A program made the translations under genes and the position numbers. From Ardenticatenaceae bacterium (lineage in GTDB: Bacteria > Chloroflexota > Anaerolineae > Promineifilales > Promineifilaceae), in assembly GCA_020634375.1 (NCBI GenBank), contig JACKBX010000002.1, positions 248,001-312,000 of the forward strand: 64,000 bases of DNA. The letters are read 5' to 3'. The stretch's first letter is position 1. Every line of letters begins with the position of its first letter. Of the stretch, positions 35,201 through 42,511 are shown one piece after another. Under the pieces are notes generated by a model. It was not told the DNA's origin. It worked only from the letters and a program-made list of their open reading frames with translations, and ran no database searches.

Positions 35201-35269
35201 ACATTGCAATCCACACCTGGACAGGGAACAACAGTACAGGTATGCTTACCCTTGCACAGCGAACAGTAA
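32201..35269 (+). CDS. NarL-type sensor histidine kinase, Cache-HAMP-PAS-PAS-GAF
   Basis: A 1022-residue membrane histidine kinase. Order: membrane helix (about 20-42), extracytoplasmic Cache-type sensor (45-290), second helix (302-325), HAMP (325-375), two PAS domains (about 385-505 and 515-640), a GAF domain (655-810), then HisKA_3 with RDLHDSVTQSLYSVV (phospho-accepting His829) and a HATPase domain (EALNNSLKHARA, DDGRGFD, GLKSMRERA). The extracytoplasmic Cache domain senses a small ligand, and PAS/GAF allow additional inputs. The response regulator 20 bases downstream is its probable partner. Confidence 0.93.
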   Translation: MTTQFYRLLRTLNPRRSLRAQAALVFGALTILLAILISFLVERIAQTDLQEASGNKLAELAYYLAESLDRDVYTRYQDLELLSLAGPLSDPNASLDSKQHVLARFQEIYPHYTWVGLADLSGQMVTSVGDRPGDNETVATLPWFVEALRRPYVGDLYTAVAGGDLAHYVTIAIPVIDANGQQTGILGTYLEEGWIQEIETSLLQPSQARSDVNIMALTENGRFLFGSADLENESVCISAVPAARSGDNGYLVNTRPDDKSYLVGYARTPAHPNLSGPGWLVLACQEAGMALAPVQQLQQRVLLVGSSLSILFLLIGWVIAGRMTSPITAIARAANRLRRSEADAAIPVYESGDEVGVLSKSLHELVSSLAQRTGELAATEQELQEVNNTLETIIQSVPLAIFLLDPEGIAHAWNPAAREMFSWHEDDLAAPPNPIHAMQREPDFREMLHRALGGEVLTNVEKQHVRHDGTPMHVSIAMAPIHDAQGQPTGAVTVLADVTERKQAETQLRDAHRTLAILMSNLPGMAYRRRPDDRHALTFVSDGCFDLTGYTREALLGDGAVHYADLIHPDDREDVFAEIERGVMAGRPYQCTYRITTASGRERWVWEQGEAILAEDGTLQALEGFITDNTGQVMARQELEQRVADRTRKLSVLNDVLRLTSTTGDLPTLLSRALPRVLAATHSEVGYIHLLDGNNQLNLTTQQGIGSPVVAAIAAVLLEDDGSACAWVMAHNTVLTIPKIRADARTASLVDLPPHLHAYTGVPLVSGEKVLGVLSLVGQEASQFNDDEIDLLAAVGRQIGSAIETARLRQQEGYLMVLKERNRLARDLHDSVTQSLYSVVLFAEAGRRKLTAGQIEQATTYLERVNDTGQQALKEMRLFIHKLRPLALQEEGLARALQQRLKAVEGRSGIDHDLIVEGNLDLPPRLEEALYHISQEALNNSLKHARASKVSVRLAASDKQVEMEISDDGRGFDVPETAVSSDGIGLKSMRERADAFGGTVTLQSTPGQGTTVQVCLPLHSEQ

Positions 35270-35290
35270 TCAATAAACGGGAGAGAGAAA

Positions 35291-35950
35291 ATGAGTCAAC
35301 CCATTCGCATATTTCTGGCCGACGACCACGCGGTGGTGCGCGAAGGGCTGGTAGCGTTAATTGAAACAGAAGACGACATGGAAGTCGTAGGAACCGGTGA
35401 AAACGGCGAGGAGGCCGTGCGCCGGGTGCTGCACTTTAAGCCTGACGTAACCTTGCTGGATTTGCATATGCCGCGCAAAGGGGGGCTGGAAGCCATCGTT
35501 GAAATCAAAGAAGCACTGCCTGATGCGCGCATCCTCGTCCTCACCAGCTTTGGCGATGACGAACATGTTTTCACAGCGATCAAGAGTGGCGCACTGGGCT
35601 ACCTGCTCAAGGACACGCCGCCACATGAGCTAATTCGGGCCATTCGCAGCGTCTACGAAGGCAAATCGGCTTTGCACCCAGACATTGCCCTGAAAATGAT
35701 TCGGGAGCTGAACAAACCGGACGATCTGCCCCCCACCGAAGACCCGCTGACAGAACGGGAAGTGGAAGTGCTCAAGCAAGTCGCACGCGGGCTTTCTAAT
35801 GATGAAATTGCCGAAATCCTGGTGGTTAGCGAGCGCACGGTACGCACACACGTCAGCAATATTTTGGGCAAGCTGCACCTGGCTAATCGCACCCAGGCGG
35901 CCTTGTATGCTTTACGCGAAGGTATCACGACGCTGGACGACGCGCAGTAA
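35291..35950 (+). CDS. NarL/FixJ-family response regulator (1)
   Basis: A 219-residue two-domain regulator. The receiver domain has the acidic pair Asp11/Asp12, phospho-acceptor Asp57 (VTLLDLHMP), Thr/Ser switch LVLTSFG and Lys in LLKDTPP. The C-terminal LuxR-type HTH is LTEREVEVLKQVARGLSNDEIAEIL...VRTHVSNILGKLHLANRTQA. It follows the kinase gene by 20 bases behind GGGAGAGAG and is its presumed partner. It should control transcription; targets are unknown. Confidence 0.95.
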   Translation: MSQPIRIFLADDHAVVREGLVALIETEDDMEVVGTGENGEEAVRRVLHFKPDVTLLDLHMPRKGGLEAIVEIKEALPDARILVLTSFGDDEHVFTAIKSGALGYLLKDTPPHELIRAIRSVYEGKSALHPDIALKMIRELNKPDDLPPTEDPLTEREVEVLKQVARGLSNDEIAEILVVSERTVRTHVSNILGKLHLANRTQAALYALREGITTLDDAQ

Positions 35951-36020
35951 CGCCACAAAAAATTAACCACGAAGAAAAAAGGGCACGAAGATCAAGAATC
36001 TTCGTGCCTTTTTTGTGGCG
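35951..36020 (+). terminator. Strong nested intrinsic terminator
   Basis: GCACGAAGAT (35983-35992) pairs with ATCTTCGTGC (35998-36007), loop CAAGA, followed by six T. An outer pairing CGCCACAAAAAA (35951-35962) with TTTTTTGTGGCG (36009-36020) makes it a long nested hairpin and potentially bidirectional. It ends the kinase-regulator transcript. Confidence 0.9.
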
Positions 36021-36053
36021 AGAACAACCAATTCTATACGTCATTTGACCGAG

Positions 36054-36077
36054 AGGGCCACTTTGTAAAGTGGCCCT
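36054..36077. terminator. Second hairpin before response regulator 2
   Basis: AGGGCCACTTT (36054-36064) pairs exactly with AAAGTGGCCCT (36067-36077) with a GT loop, followed by TTGTTAT. A second terminator or a barrier between the two regulator genes. Confidence 0.7.
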
Positions 36078-36188
36078 TTGTTATAAGTGAATACCAGCAT
36101 CCAGCCGATGTGTTTAGGAGACGGGCACGCTACGATGAAGGGAATGGCGTATCAGAATCGAACCACGTATTGAAGGCTGGAAGCTGTG

Positions 36189-36842
36189 ATGAAGAAAGCA
36201 ATTCAAATCCTCATTGTTGATGATTATGCCGTTGTCCGGGAAGGACTGCGTGCTTTTATTACGACTGAATCGGACATGGAGGTGGTAGGTGAAGCGGCAG
36301 ATGGGGAAACGGCCGTGCACCTATGCCAAACCTTGAACCCAGATGTAGTCATCATGGATTTAGCTCTACCCAACAACGAAGGGACAGAAGCCATTCAAAC
36401 CATCAGACAAAGCTTCCCTCAAGTTTACATTCTAGTTTTGACCAATTTCGCCGAAGAAGATCGGGTAATGGCAGCGCTAAAATCTGGGGCGCACGGTTAC
36501 ATGCTAAAAGACGCTACCACTCAAGATATTTTACGGGCCGTTCGCAACGTATATCGAGGGAAAACCGTGCTACATCCATCAGTAGCTTACGTTTTGCTGC
36601 GAGCCTTACAAGCATCAAATGAAACGAAGCAAACATTATTGGAAGGCCTCACTAAACGAGAAAGAGATGTCCTTCAATTGATCGCGCAAGGACACACCAA
36701 CCAAGAAATTGCAATCAATCTAAAAATTGATGCGCGTACTGTGCGAGTTCATGTTTCCCATGTTTTACAAAAATTAAACTTGAACAATCGCACGCAAGCA
36801 GCGCTTTTTGCTTTGCGACACGGCCTGGCAACGCTAAAGTGA
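36189..36842 (+). CDS. NarL/FixJ-family response regulator (2)
   Basis: A 217-residue regulator with the same domain layout as the preceding one: receiver with Asp11/Asp12, Asp57 (VVIMDLALP), switch LVLTNFA, Lys in MLKDATT, and HTH LTKRERDVLQLIAQGHTNQEIAINL...VRVHVSHVLQKLNLNNRTQA. GTG 36186 directly before ATG is an alternative start. It is separated from regulator 1 by two terminators, is AT-richer, and has no kinase of its own, so it is an orphan or shares the kinase upstream. It ends 401 bases before ccoN and could regulate that operon. Confidence 0.92.
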   Translation: MKKAIQILIVDDYAVVREGLRAFITTESDMEVVGEAADGETAVHLCQTLNPDVVIMDLALPNNEGTEAIQTIRQSFPQVYILVLTNFAEEDRVMAALKSGAHGYMLKDATTQDILRAVRNVYRGKTVLHPSVAYVLLRALQASNETKQTLLEGLTKRERDVLQLIAQGHTNQEIAINLKIDARTVRVHVSHVLQKLNLNNRTQAALFALRHGLATLK

Positions 36843-37243
36843 TTGACATGTGCCAGGTGGATTGAAATATCAGGCAAATTCTCAACAAATTGCACCACGC
36901 TCACCACACACAAGCCAGGTTCTATGTTACACCTCACGCCTAAGTCATTTGATATAGAACCCTCTTCCGAATCGGGCATTTTGTTATGAACCGATTCAGT
37001 CATTTTTCCCAACACCCATCAAAGCGAACACGGTAATCTACGAGTACCTACCCAAGTTACCTTAACAAATCATCTCCCTAAGCATTCAAACTCATGCAGC
37101 GGAGTCACGGTTTCAGCCGGGTGCTTGTAGCCGACTAAAACCCTGGGGCCGGTGTATCCATCCAATGTCACAGATCAAGTTCCAACCCGGTTTGGAGCTG
37201 GCGACAACAGTGAAAACATTTACAAGATTAATAGAGGTGATTT
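36843..37243. other. Intergenic region upstream of the cbb3 oxidase operon
   Basis: About 400 bases that should hold the oxidase operon promoter and leader. Visible elements are TTGACA at 36843-36848 without a good -10, an interrupted inverted repeat GAATCGG (36971-36977) with CCGATTC (about 36992-36998), and a GC-rich patch around 37100-37200 with CCAACCCGGTTTGG-like symmetry. No gene, RNA gene, FNR-box or riboswitch consensus that I can recognise. Confidence 0.4.
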
Positions 37244-38641
37244 GTGTTTAAGAAAGAAAACAGTGCCAGCAGCTATTTCATGCTCAGCGCCGCCATTTGG
37301 CTCGTCATTGGCGTCAGCATGGGATTGATTTTGGCCCTGCAATTTGTTTTCCCCGACCTGTTTCGGGGCGTTTCGTGGCTCGTCTTTAGCCGCTTGCGCC
37401 AGGCGCACACCAATACGGTGATGTTTGCCTGGCTTTCCGGCGGCATGATGGGTCTCTGGTTGTACATTGTGCCACGACTAACCGGCCGCAAACTGTGGAG
37501 TGAGCCGCTGGGCAATCTCAGCATGATTTTGTGGAACGTGGCGCTGGCAGTGGGCATTGTCGCCATCTTGGCCGCCCAGACCCAAAGCCGAGAATACGCC
37601 GAATTTATCTGGGTTGTGGATGTGGCCGTGATGGTGGTGTTGTTGATGAATCTCGTCAACATCTACATGACCATCGCTCATCGCGTTGAATCCAAGCTGT
37701 ATGTTTCCCTGTGGTATATCAGCGGTTCTCTGGTCTGGATGCCGCTGCTGTATTTCATCGGCAACGTCATGTGGAATCCGCCTACGGGGGCACTGACTGG
37801 CGTCAACGACACCATTTTTAACTGGTTCTATGGCCACAATGTGTTGGGGTTGTGGTTTACGACGGGTTTGCTGCCCGTTATTTACTACATCGTCCCCAAG
37901 GAAACACGTACCCCGCTTTACAGCCATGTCCTTTCGCTGATTGCTTTTTGGGGTATCGCCTTCTTCTACACAGGCGTTGGCGCACATCACTTGTTGTGGG
38001 CACCCATCCCTTACTGGCTCAAAACCATTGCTATTGCTGACAGCATTGGCATGATTTTGCCGGTCGGTGCTTTTATGATGAACATCTATCTGACGATGCG
38101 CGGCAATTGGAACCGCTTCTTTTCCAGTATTTCGCTGCGCTTTGTCATAACTGGTTGGGCGGCGTATATCCTGGTTTCGTACCAGGGATCGCATCAAGCA
38201 CTGCGCGGCATTAACCTGCTGACGCACTTTACGCAGTATGTGCCAGGTCATGCCCATTTGGCTCTGCTGTTTTTCTCGGCGTCGGTGATTATGGGGGGGA
38301 TGTATTATGTGCTGCCGCGTATTTACAACTGCCGGTTGTACAGCCGCAAGCTTGCCAATGTGCAATACAGTTTGTATGTCATTGGATTTGCCTTTTTCTT
38401 TATCGGTTTTATGCTGACAGGTTTGGTGCAGGGAACGGCCTGGCTCCATCAGGGGCTGCCGGTTTGGAGTGTGCTGCCGGGGTTACGGCCGTACATGGCG
38501 TTACGTGCTATGGGCGGAACCCTACTCGTCATTAGCTTCATCATCTTCACCTACAACATTCTGGCGACGGTCATCAAGCGTCAACCGGCCGCGCACCCGA
38601 CACTGCCTGTGCAAACGGCCGTTGCCACAGCCACCGATTAA
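37244..38641 (+). CDS. ccoN: cbb3-type cytochrome oxidase catalytic subunit
   Basis: A 465-residue, roughly 12-helix heme-copper oxidase subunit. Ligands are in place: His55 (LRQAHTN) and His338 for low-spin heme, His336 (GHAH) for the high-spin heme, His198 (FYGHN) and His248/His249 for CuB. Tyr308 occupies the position of the cbb3 helix-VII Tyr, whereas the Glu normally five or six residues further on is Gln314. This supports oxygen reduction over NO reductase activity, although the sequence is diverged and short of some cbb3 signatures. GTG 37244 follows AGAGGTGA. Head of the operon through 45.6 kb. Confidence 0.88.
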   Translation: MFKKENSASSYFMLSAAIWLVIGVSMGLILALQFVFPDLFRGVSWLVFSRLRQAHTNTVMFAWLSGGMMGLWLYIVPRLTGRKLWSEPLGNLSMILWNVALAVGIVAILAAQTQSREYAEFIWVVDVAVMVVLLMNLVNIYMTIAHRVESKLYVSLWYISGSLVWMPLLYFIGNVMWNPPTGALTGVNDTIFNWFYGHNVLGLWFTTGLLPVIYYIVPKETRTPLYSHVLSLIAFWGIAFFYTGVGAHHLLWAPIPYWLKTIAIADSIGMILPVGAFMMNIYLTMRGNWNRFFSSISLRFVITGWAAYILVSYQGSHQALRGINLLTHFTQYVPGHAHLALLFFSASVIMGGMYYVLPRIYNCRLYSRKLANVQYSLYVIGFAFFFIGFMLTGLVQGTAWLHQGLPVWSVLPGLRPYMALRAMGGTLLVISFIIFTYNILATVIKRQPAAHPTLPVQTAVATATD

Positions 38642-38653
38642 GGAGCCAAAATC

Positions 38654-40633
38654 ATGAAAATGACATTCAAAACCATCGTGATCGGCGGCGTCATCGTCTT
38701 CCTTGCAGTCGTTCTGGCCGCCGTCTTTATTCCTAGCCTGGTTTGGAACCCAGAGCAAACCGTTATCGCCCACAACTACACCCCGCAAGAAGAGCGAGGG
38801 CGCGAACTATTCTATTCCAATGGCTGCAACTACTGCCACACCCAATACGTGCGTGAAGAAGACACCGCCATGGGGCCAGTTTCACAGGGTGGCAGTTACA
38901 TCTTCGACAATCCGATGATTCTCGGTTCGGAACGCACTGGCCCGGATTTATCCTATTTAGGCCGGAAGCGCAGTGAAGCATGGGAAATCGCCCACTTGCA
39001 AAACCCACGCCAATATTCCCCCCTTTCCATCATGCCCAGCTTTGAATTCTTGTCCGACGAGGATTTGGAGGCGATTGCCGCCTACCTCTTTGCTTTGGGC
39101 GACCGCGTGGCCCAAGAACGCATGATTTTGCCGCCGCTGGCCTATGCCGGACAGACAGATCCCATTGAATATCCAGCGGCAACGCCTGTGCCACCTGATC
39201 AGTCACAAGGTTGGGCCACTTGGGAAGCTGCTGATTTGCAGGCAGGCAAAGAAATTTACGTCGAAAACTGTCTGACCTGTCACGGTTGTGCCGGGAATGG
39301 GCTGGGCAGCTATGCCGGGACGATGTCAGTAACACCGGCCAACTTCAAACAAGAGCCTTACCGCAGTATGCCTGATGACCAATGGTTCTGGCACGTCTCC
39401 GAAGGGGTTCCCGGCACGCTGATGCCAACCTGGAAAACAAGCCTGACGGAAGAGCAACGCTGGCAGGTCATTCGCTACATTCAACAAGTATTTGCCTATC
39501 CTATCATGCGCGACCCTGACGAGGGCGACCCCAGCGGTGCATATGCCAATTTGACAAACCCAGTACCGCTAACAGTCGAAACACTTGAGGAAGGTAAAGC
39601 CATCTTTATCCGCGAATGTATGGTTTGCCACGGCGATGCTGGACGCGGCGATGGCCCATATGCTGATGGATTACAACCGCCGCCGCCTGATTTTGGCGAT
39701 GGCAGCTATGGCACGCTGGATAATCCCAGCTACACAGATGCTGATTATTTCTGGCGCATCAGCGAAGGGCTTCCCTGGAGCGCGATGCCAGCCTGGAAAT
39801 CGCAGTATTCGGAGGAAGACCGCTGGAAGTTGGTGCATTATATTCGCGTCAACTTTACGCAAACGGAGGAACGGCCGTCTCTCACCACCGACCAGGTTTA
39901 CCCCGACATTTATCTGACCCAGACTATGCCGGAGTCGGTTTCGGAAACGGCCGTTATCGAAGGCAACGTAACCGAATCAGCGACAATGGCCCCATCCTTT
40001 GAGCGAGGCAAGCAGCTTTACCTGACCACCTGCACCCAATGTCACGGCCTCAGCGGCCAGGGAGATGGCTGGAACGGGCAGTATCTCGACGTGCCTCCGG
40101 CCAACTTTACCGACCTCAACATGCGCGGTATGACCGACGGCGATTACTTCGCCCGCGTCAGTTTGGGTGTGCAAAATTCAGCCATGCCCACTTGGGGCGA
40201 GTTTCTGCCGGTAGAGCAGCGTTGGGATGTGATTAAGTACATTCAAGAAGCGTTTGTAGACGGCCGTCCCGACCTTGACAGCCTGTGCGACGAATCCATT
40301 GCCAGCAGCGTGATCACCCTCAGCCAGGACAACTGGCTAGGCGAAGGCAACGTCATTTCCACAACGCACGGCGCCGAGATTTATCAAAGCACCTGCGCTA
40401 CCTGTCATGGCGATCAGGGTCAGGGTGATGGAGCCGGGGCAGCCAATCTGCCAAGCGGCGCACCCGCTGCATTCCCGCAAGATTTACCCTTTAACTACAT
40501 ATTCTGGCGCACGCTAGATGGCGCACCAGAGAGTATTATGCCCGCTTTCCGAGGCTTCCTGTCCGAAACTGACATTTGGGACGTCAGCGCTTATATGGAA
40601 AGTATGCTTAATCCACAGTCAGGAGGTGGATGA
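38654..40633 (+). CDS. Pentaheme cytochrome c subunit, CcoO fused to four cyt c modules
   Basis: A 659-residue membrane-anchored protein. An N-terminal helix (8-30) leads into a CcoO-like monoheme domain (GCNYCH, Cys58/Cys61/His62, then QYVREED and SERTGPDLSYLGRKRS). Four further class-I cytochrome modules follow, with CxxCH at 206-210, 322-326, 460-464 and 581-585 and an axial-Met candidate MPxW/MPAF in each. Ordinary cbb3 oxidases have a monoheme CcoO and a separate diheme CcoP; here five hemes are in one chain. It directly follows ccoN and overlaps ccoS by ATGA. It should carry electrons from the donor to CcoN. Confidence 0.85.
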   Translation: MKMTFKTIVIGGVIVFLAVVLAAVFIPSLVWNPEQTVIAHNYTPQEERGRELFYSNGCNYCHTQYVREEDTAMGPVSQGGSYIFDNPMILGSERTGPDLSYLGRKRSEAWEIAHLQNPRQYSPLSIMPSFEFLSDEDLEAIAAYLFALGDRVAQERMILPPLAYAGQTDPIEYPAATPVPPDQSQGWATWEAADLQAGKEIYVENCLTCHGCAGNGLGSYAGTMSVTPANFKQEPYRSMPDDQWFWHVSEGVPGTLMPTWKTSLTEEQRWQVIRYIQQVFAYPIMRDPDEGDPSGAYANLTNPVPLTVETLEEGKAIFIRECMVCHGDAGRGDGPYADGLQPPPPDFGDGSYGTLDNPSYTDADYFWRISEGLPWSAMPAWKSQYSEEDRWKLVHYIRVNFTQTEERPSLTTDQVYPDIYLTQTMPESVSETAVIEGNVTESATMAPSFERGKQLYLTTCTQCHGLSGQGDGWNGQYLDVPPANFTDLNMRGMTDGDYFARVSLGVQNSAMPTWGEFLPVEQRWDVIKYIQEAFVDGRPDLDSLCDESIASSVITLSQDNWLGEGNVISTTHGAEIYQSTCATCHGDQGQGDGAGAANLPSGAPAAFPQDLPFNYIFWRTLDGAPESIMPAFRGFLSETDIWDVSAYMESMLNPQSGGG

Positions 40634-40815
40634 TGATGCCATTAGGTTTATGGGTCGTGGTCGGCTGGATGATTCTAGTCGCGGCCATTGGGCTGGCTCT
40701 GCTCGCTTGGGGCTGGAAAAACGGCCAGTTCCAGGATGTAGAATCTGCAAAATACGCCATGTTAGAAGACCGTGAGCCAGCTCCCTGGCCCGCTAAAAAC
40801 GGAGGAACGTCATGA
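40630..40815 (+). CDS. ccoS: cbb3 oxidase maturation protein CcoS-like
   Basis: A 61-residue protein with one membrane helix (about 7-29) and the tail WGWKNGQFQDVESAKYAMLED, matching the CcoS pattern W-x-SGQFDDLExPAxRILxD. CcoS is needed for assembly of active cbb3 oxidase. The gene overlaps its upstream neighbour as ATGA (ATG 40630, 40633 and 40636 are all possible starts) and overlaps the next gene by four bases, so it is translationally coupled on both sides. Confidence 0.82.
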   Translation: MMMPLGLWVVVGWMILVAAIGLALLAWGWKNGQFQDVESAKYAMLEDREPAPWPAKNGGTS

Positions 40816-41120
40816 CTGATAATGCCATGCAACTTTGGCCGGAAATACTGGGGGTGATTGGCGGGACATTGGCATTGCTTCTGTTTGCCATCATGCTGGC
40901 ACTGCCCCATCGTTCCAAAACACTGCCGGGCAGCAGCGGTCACCGGGCGGCTGAAGATGAAACGGCCGAACACGAAGAAATTCATCCCGACGGCTACATT
41001 GACAGCTTCGCCAAAGAGATTGAAGAAGCAGGCGGCGGCTTGCCACCCGTGGTGAAACTGCTGCTGCCAGGTATCCTACTATGGTGGCTGATTTATCTGC
41101 TGCTGTACTGGGCGCCGTAA
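40812..41120 (+). CDS. Small membrane protein resembling the CcoP anchor
   Basis: A 102-residue protein with an N-terminal helix (about 10-30), a polar acidic middle, and a C-terminal helix (82-99). The segment EIEEAGGGLPPVVKLLLPGILLWWLIYLLLY echoes the N-terminal FixP/CcoP anchor (E-x-DNPLPxWW...YxxxY). There is no CxxCH. If this is right, the heme-bearing part of CcoP has been moved to the pentaheme subunit, leaving only the anchor. That reading is inference from a short motif; it may simply be a CcoQ-like accessory. Confidence 0.55.
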   Translation: MTDNAMQLWPEILGVIGGTLALLLFAIMLALPHRSKTLPGSSGHRAAEDETAEHEEIHPDGYIDSFAKEIEEAGGGLPPVVKLLLPGILLWWLIYLLLYWAP

Positions 41121-41132
41121 AAGGAGGCCAAG

Positions 41133-41453
41133 ATGGCTTACATTTATCAAGTTAGCTTTGACATCAAACCAGAGCAGATGAACCAGATTGAAATCGGTGC
41201 TTCTTTAGAGCGGACAGCAGGGTATCTGCGCACCTTGTTGCCTGAAGCCCCCGGCTTTATCACCGTCCGGGCCATGTATGCGCTGGACTATCAGGAATCG
41301 ATTCACATTGTTGTGGAAACGGCATGGCAGACGTGGGATGACCTGGAAGGGCATCGCCACTCGGCTTTGGCCGAAGACAAGGTGTTGATGGAGTTCCAGC
41401 CGCATATCTCGTTGCAGCATTTAACGGTGCATCTGTACGAAGATATGGCTTAA
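41133..41453 (+). CDS. Small dimeric alpha/beta-barrel (ABM-like) protein
   Basis: A 106-residue soluble protein with the ferredoxin-like/ABM pattern: YIYQVSFDIKPEQ opening strand, an amphipathic helix, PGFITVRAMYALDYQESIHIVVETAWQTWDDLEGHR, and a closing strand. ABM-type proteins include heme-degrading monooxygenases and small binding dimers. Start follows AAAGGAGG. Its place in an oxidase operon suggests a heme-related role, but nothing in the sequence proves it. Confidence 0.7.
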   Translation: MAYIYQVSFDIKPEQMNQIEIGASLERTAGYLRTLLPEAPGFITVRAMYALDYQESIHIVVETAWQTWDDLEGHRHSALAEDKVLMEFQPHISLQHLTVHLYEDMA

Positions 41454-41463
41454 AAAGTCTACC

Positions 41464-41514
41464 TGGAGCGCGGACAGCTCGTCCGCCGTCTGCGGTCTGG
41501 CAGGCCGCGCTCCA
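41464..41514. repeat. REP-like nested palindrome
   Basis: TGGAGCGCGG (41464-41473) pairs exactly with CCGCGCTCCA (41505-41514). The 31-base interior holds further pairing such as CGGAC/GTCCG (41471-41475 with the downstream GTCCG). It is the only copy I saw here; the form resembles extragenic palindromic elements. Confidence 0.6.
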
Positions 41515-41533
41515 CAATTCGCAGGAGAAAACA

Positions 41534-41971
41534 ATGAAGAAACTGCTCAAAATCAGTTTATGGGTCATCATTGGTGGGTTTGTTTTGATCCAGCTTGTGC
41601 CTTACGGTCGTAACCACACCAACCCATCCGTGATACAAGAACCAAACTGGGACAGCCCAGAAACCAGAGCGTTGGCTCAACGCGCCTGCTTCGACTGTCA
41701 CAGCAACGAAACCGTCTGGCCCTGGTACGCAAACGTAGCTCCCGTATCTTGGCTAACCCAGCACGATGTTGATGATGGCCGCCGCCACTTGAACTTTTCC
41801 GATTGGTTGAATAACGGCCGTATAAACCGCGAAAAGGATGAAATCGCTGAGGTGATTCAGCGTGGCGATATGCCCCCGGCTGTTTTCCTGATTATGCACT
41901 CGGAAGCACGGTTGACCGATGCTGAAAAGCAACAGCTTATTCAGGGGCTGATGGCTACAACCAACAATTAA
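41534..41971 (+). CDS. Heme-binding domain protein, monoheme
   Basis: A 145-residue exported or anchored protein: N-terminal membrane helix (about 5-22), then CFDCHSNE with Cys52/Cys55/His56 for covalent c-heme attachment, and the Haem_bd-family tail (GDMPPAVFLIMHSEARLTDAEKQQL). The family is widespread in Bacteroidota and Chloroflexota and has unknown electron-transfer partners. Located between the ABM gene and a FixH-like lipoprotein in the oxidase cluster, it may pass electrons or sense heme. Confidence 0.85.
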   Translation: MKKLLKISLWVIIGGFVLIQLVPYGRNHTNPSVIQEPNWDSPETRALAQRACFDCHSNETVWPWYANVAPVSWLTQHDVDDGRRHLNFSDWLNNGRINREKDEIAEVIQRGDMPPAVFLIMHSEARLTDAEKQQLIQGLMATTNN

Positions 41972-41999
41972 AATTTACACAATCATGGAGATTCTACCA

Positions 42000-42401
42000 G
42001 TGAAACGATGGGAGCTATTCATTCTACTGGCAAGTGCTACCTTGTTGTTGTTCGGTTGCAGCCAGCCCAAAGCAACCCAAACACCAATCACGCAAACAAA
42101 TGGCGGCGTAACGGCCGTATTAACCCTTTCGCCATCCGCCCCCACCGTGATGACCCCCGCCGCGCTCACCCTGACGCTTCAGGATAACAGCGGGCAGCCC
42201 ATCACCGGAGCCAGCGTCGCCTTTGATCTGACCATGCCAGGCATGGCAATGCCGCCCAACAACGCCCAGGCCAGCAGCGACGGCAGCGGCGCATATGTCG
42301 CCGAAGTCACCTTTACAATGGCCGGGGATTGGCAAATCCAGGCCGACGTCACTCACCCTGGCGGCAATGTCGTACTTCTCTTCGACTTAACCATCGAGTA
42401 A
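42000..42401 (+). CDS. FixH/YtkA-like lipoprotein
   Basis: GTG 42000, nine bases after GGAG, gives a 133-residue protein (an ATG at 41985 would add five residues). The signal peptide ends in lipobox LLFGC, then a Thr-rich linker and a beta-sandwich of the FixH/YtkA type: LTLSPSAPTVMTPAALTLTLQDNSGQPITGASVAFDL, a Met-rich loop (MPGMAMPP) and GDWQIQADVTHPGGNV. FixH/CcoH proteins assist cbb3 assembly, and the Met-rich loop could bind copper. This is consistent with the Cu-ATPase two genes downstream. Confidence 0.75.
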   Translation: MKRWELFILLASATLLLFGCSQPKATQTPITQTNGGVTAVLTLSPSAPTVMTPAALTLTLQDNSGQPITGASVAFDLTMPGMAMPPNNAQASSDGSGAYVAEVTFTMAGDWQIQADVTHPGGNVVLLFDLTIE

Positions 42402-42411
42402 GGAGCCTGCT

Positions 42412-42497
42412 GTCAGTCATCAGTATTCAGTAATCAGTGGGTCATTACCGTAGGCATCACCTACTGAATACTGATTACTGATGACCGATTACTGAAC
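42412..42497. repeat. Heptamer island, CAGTAAT words
   Basis: GTCAGTCATCAGTATTCAGTAATCAGTG is followed by CTACTGAATACTGATTACTGATGACCGATTACTGAA. A large palindrome that splits the oxidase operon into two spacer-separated parts. A matching island is at 62752-62789. Confidence 0.85.
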
Positions 42498-42511
42498 ACG
42501 GGGAGCCATTC

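Noticed and set aside
37244..38641. Nitric oxide reductase NorB
   Set aside because: The helix-VII Tyr is present and the cbb3 assembly genes (ccoS, ccoI-like, FixH-like) follow, which fits an oxidase.
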